This document shows positions 5,009 to 5,972 of a stretch of 5,972 nt of DNA, in pieces. Where the stretch lies: assembly GCA_903885855.1 (NCBI GenBank), contig CAISKG010000607.1, positions 1 to 5,972 on the forward strand, in the 5' to 3' direction. Under the pieces are notes generated by a model, which was given only the letters and a program-made list of their open reading frames with translations, was not told the origin of the DNA and ran no database searches. Made by a program: the position numbers and the translations under genes. Position 1 is the first letter of the stretch. Every line of letters starts with the position of its first letter. The DNA comes from an uncultured Planctomycetaceae bacterium (GTDB lineage: Bacteria > Planctomycetota > Planctomycetia > Pirellulales > UBA1268).

Positions 5009-5956
5009 ATGAACGACCTCAAGATCTTCAGCGGCCCGGCGAACGTCCCGCTCACGCAGGACATCTGCCGGTACCTCAACCTGCCGATGGGAAAGATCTC
5101 GATGGGGCGGTTCCCCGACGGGGAGATCTCCTGCAAGATCGACGAGGACGTCCGCGGCCGCGACGTGTTCATCGTCCAGCCCACCTGCCCTCCGGTGAAC
5201 GATCACCTGATGGAGCTGCTGGTGATGATCGACAGCTTCAAGCGGGCCAGCTCCTACCGTCTCACCGCCGTCATCCCCTACTCCGGCTACGCCCGGCAGG
5301 ACCGCAAGGACTCCGGCCGCGTCCCCATCACCGCCAAGCTGGTGGCCAACCTCATCGCCCGCGCCGGGGCCGACCGGGTGCTGGCGATGGACCTCCACGC
5401 GCCGCAGATCCAGGGATTCTTCGACGTGCCGGTGGATCATCTCTACGCGGCGCCGGTCCTCTCCAACCACGTGCTCTCGATGGGCCTGCCCAAGGAGGAT
5501 CTGGTCGTCGTCAGCGCCGACGAGGGGAGCATCAAGCGCGCCAGCGGCCACGCGTCGCGGCTGGGGGCGCCGCTGGCGATCGTCGACAAGCGGCGGCTCA
5601 GCGCCGAGACCACCAAGAGCGCCAACATCATCGGCGCGAGCGTGGAGGGCAAGGTGGCGCTGATGTTCGACGACATGATCAGCACCGCCGGATCGATCTG
5701 CTCCGCGGCCGAGGTGATCCAGAAGCAGGGGGCCCGCGCGATCTACGCCGCGGCGACCCACGGGCTCCTGGTGGGCCCCGCCATCGAACGGCTGCGCGCC
5801 GCCCCCTTCGCGGGCATCATCCTCACCGACACCATCCCCCTGTCCTCCGGCAAGCAGCTCCCCTCGATCACCGTCCTCTCGGTGGCGAGCCTGCTGGGCC
5901 AGGCGATCAAACGCATCCACCGCAACGAGTCGGTGAGCATGATGTTCCAGGGGTGA
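5009..5956 (+). CDS. prs: Ribose-phosphate pyrophosphokinase (PRPP synthetase)
   Basis: This 315-residue cytoplasmic enzyme makes PRPP from ribose 5-phosphate and ATP, for purines, pyrimidines, NAD, histidine and tryptophan. Its length equals that of E. coli Prs and it aligns end to end. It has GRFPDGEI (33-40), QPTCPPVNDHLMEL (57-70), the ATP-binding YARQDRK (94-100), RVPITAK (104-110), DLHAPQIQGFFDVPVD with His130 (128-143), the DKRR catalytic lysine motif (Lys194, Arg196) and a C-terminal SLLGQAIKRIHRNESVS. Two ribose-phosphate-binding stretches differ from the classical ones: SADEGSIKRA (169-178) in place of SPDxGGxxRA, and DDMISTAGS (221-229) in place of DDMIDTxGT, so the second loop acid is serine. 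ATG 5009 starts the family's usual N terminus. No Shine-Dalgarno site precedes it; the 101-base gap to the glmU-like gene is C-rich and contains a palindrome. It is probably co-transcribed with that gene. The function is secure despite the loop changes. Confidence 0.97.
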   Translation: MNDLKIFSGPANVPLTQDICRYLNLPMGKISMGRFPDGEISCKIDEDVRGRDVFIVQPTCPPVNDHLMELLVMIDSFKRASSYRLTAVIPYSGYARQDRKDSGRVPITAKLVANLIARAGADRVLAMDLHAPQIQGFFDVPVDHLYAAPVLSNHVLSMGLPKEDLVVVSADEGSIKRASGHASRLGAPLAIVDKRRLSAETTKSANIIGASVEGKVALMFDDMISTAGSICSAAEVIQKQGARAIYAAATHGLLVGPAIERLRAAPFAGIILTDTIPLSSGKQLPSITVLSVASLLGQAIKRIHRNESVSMMFQG

Positions 5957-5972
5957 GCCCCCCCGGGCCGCC

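Noticed and set aside
4748..5920. Minus-strand 390-codon frame opposite prs
   Set aside because: His/Asp/Gly/Val-rich shadow of the conserved prs gene with no independent signal.
1..5972. Mobile element, CRISPR array, tRNA or rRNA
   Set aside because: No transposase or integrase motif, no regularly spaced direct repeats and no tRNA-like cloverleaf or rRNA signature was seen on reading both strands.

Overview
The window reads as chromosomal DNA from a very GC-rich bacterium, most likely a planctomycete. That assignment is an inference. It rests on the combination of a secreted iduronate-2-sulfatase-type sulfatase, a DUF4432 aldose-1-epimerase-like protein, a secreted propeller of a type I associate with planctomycetes, a single-domain GlmU-type nucleotidyltransferase next to prs, and the near absence of Shine-Dalgarno sites. 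There are no RNA genes, mobile elements or CRISPR repeats that I can see. Because the DNA is so GC-rich, long spurious open frames run on both strands throughout.

Layout. Bases 1-96 hold a perfect GC-rich hairpin, possibly the end of an upstream gene, and a tiny candidate leader ORF. A 70-residue zinc-ribbon-like ORF (97-309, +) follows and touches the start of a sulfatase gene (339-1931, +; alternative start 306). The sulfatase ends tail to tail with a 14-bp overlap against a minus-strand gene (1918-3996). That gene encodes one uninterrupted 692-residue protein: a complete DUF4432 sugar-epimerase-like domain, then an internal signal-peptide-like segment, then a complete beta-propeller. A 119-bp divergent gap separates it from the plus-strand pair glmU-like (4116-4907) and prs (5009-5956).

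How the genes relate. The glmU-like and prs genes look like a housekeeping pair: UDP-GlcNAc supply for peptidoglycan and LPS, and PRPP for nucleotides, His and Trp. The gcaD/glmU-prs adjacency is also known from Firmicutes. The sulfatase and the DUF4432-propeller protein fit a lifestyle of degrading sulfated polysaccharide, but they are convergent and so not co-transcribed. Any functional link between them is only suggested by proximity.

The item most worth attention is the DUF4432-propeller fusion. It joins a family without a signal peptide to an export-type domain through an embedded signal or anchor sequence, with no stop codon and no good internal start. Secondary items are the altered PRPP-loop residues in Prs, the lack of the GlmU acetyltransferase half, the chain of ATGA overlaps leading into the sulfatase gene, and the competing hairpins ahead of prs.
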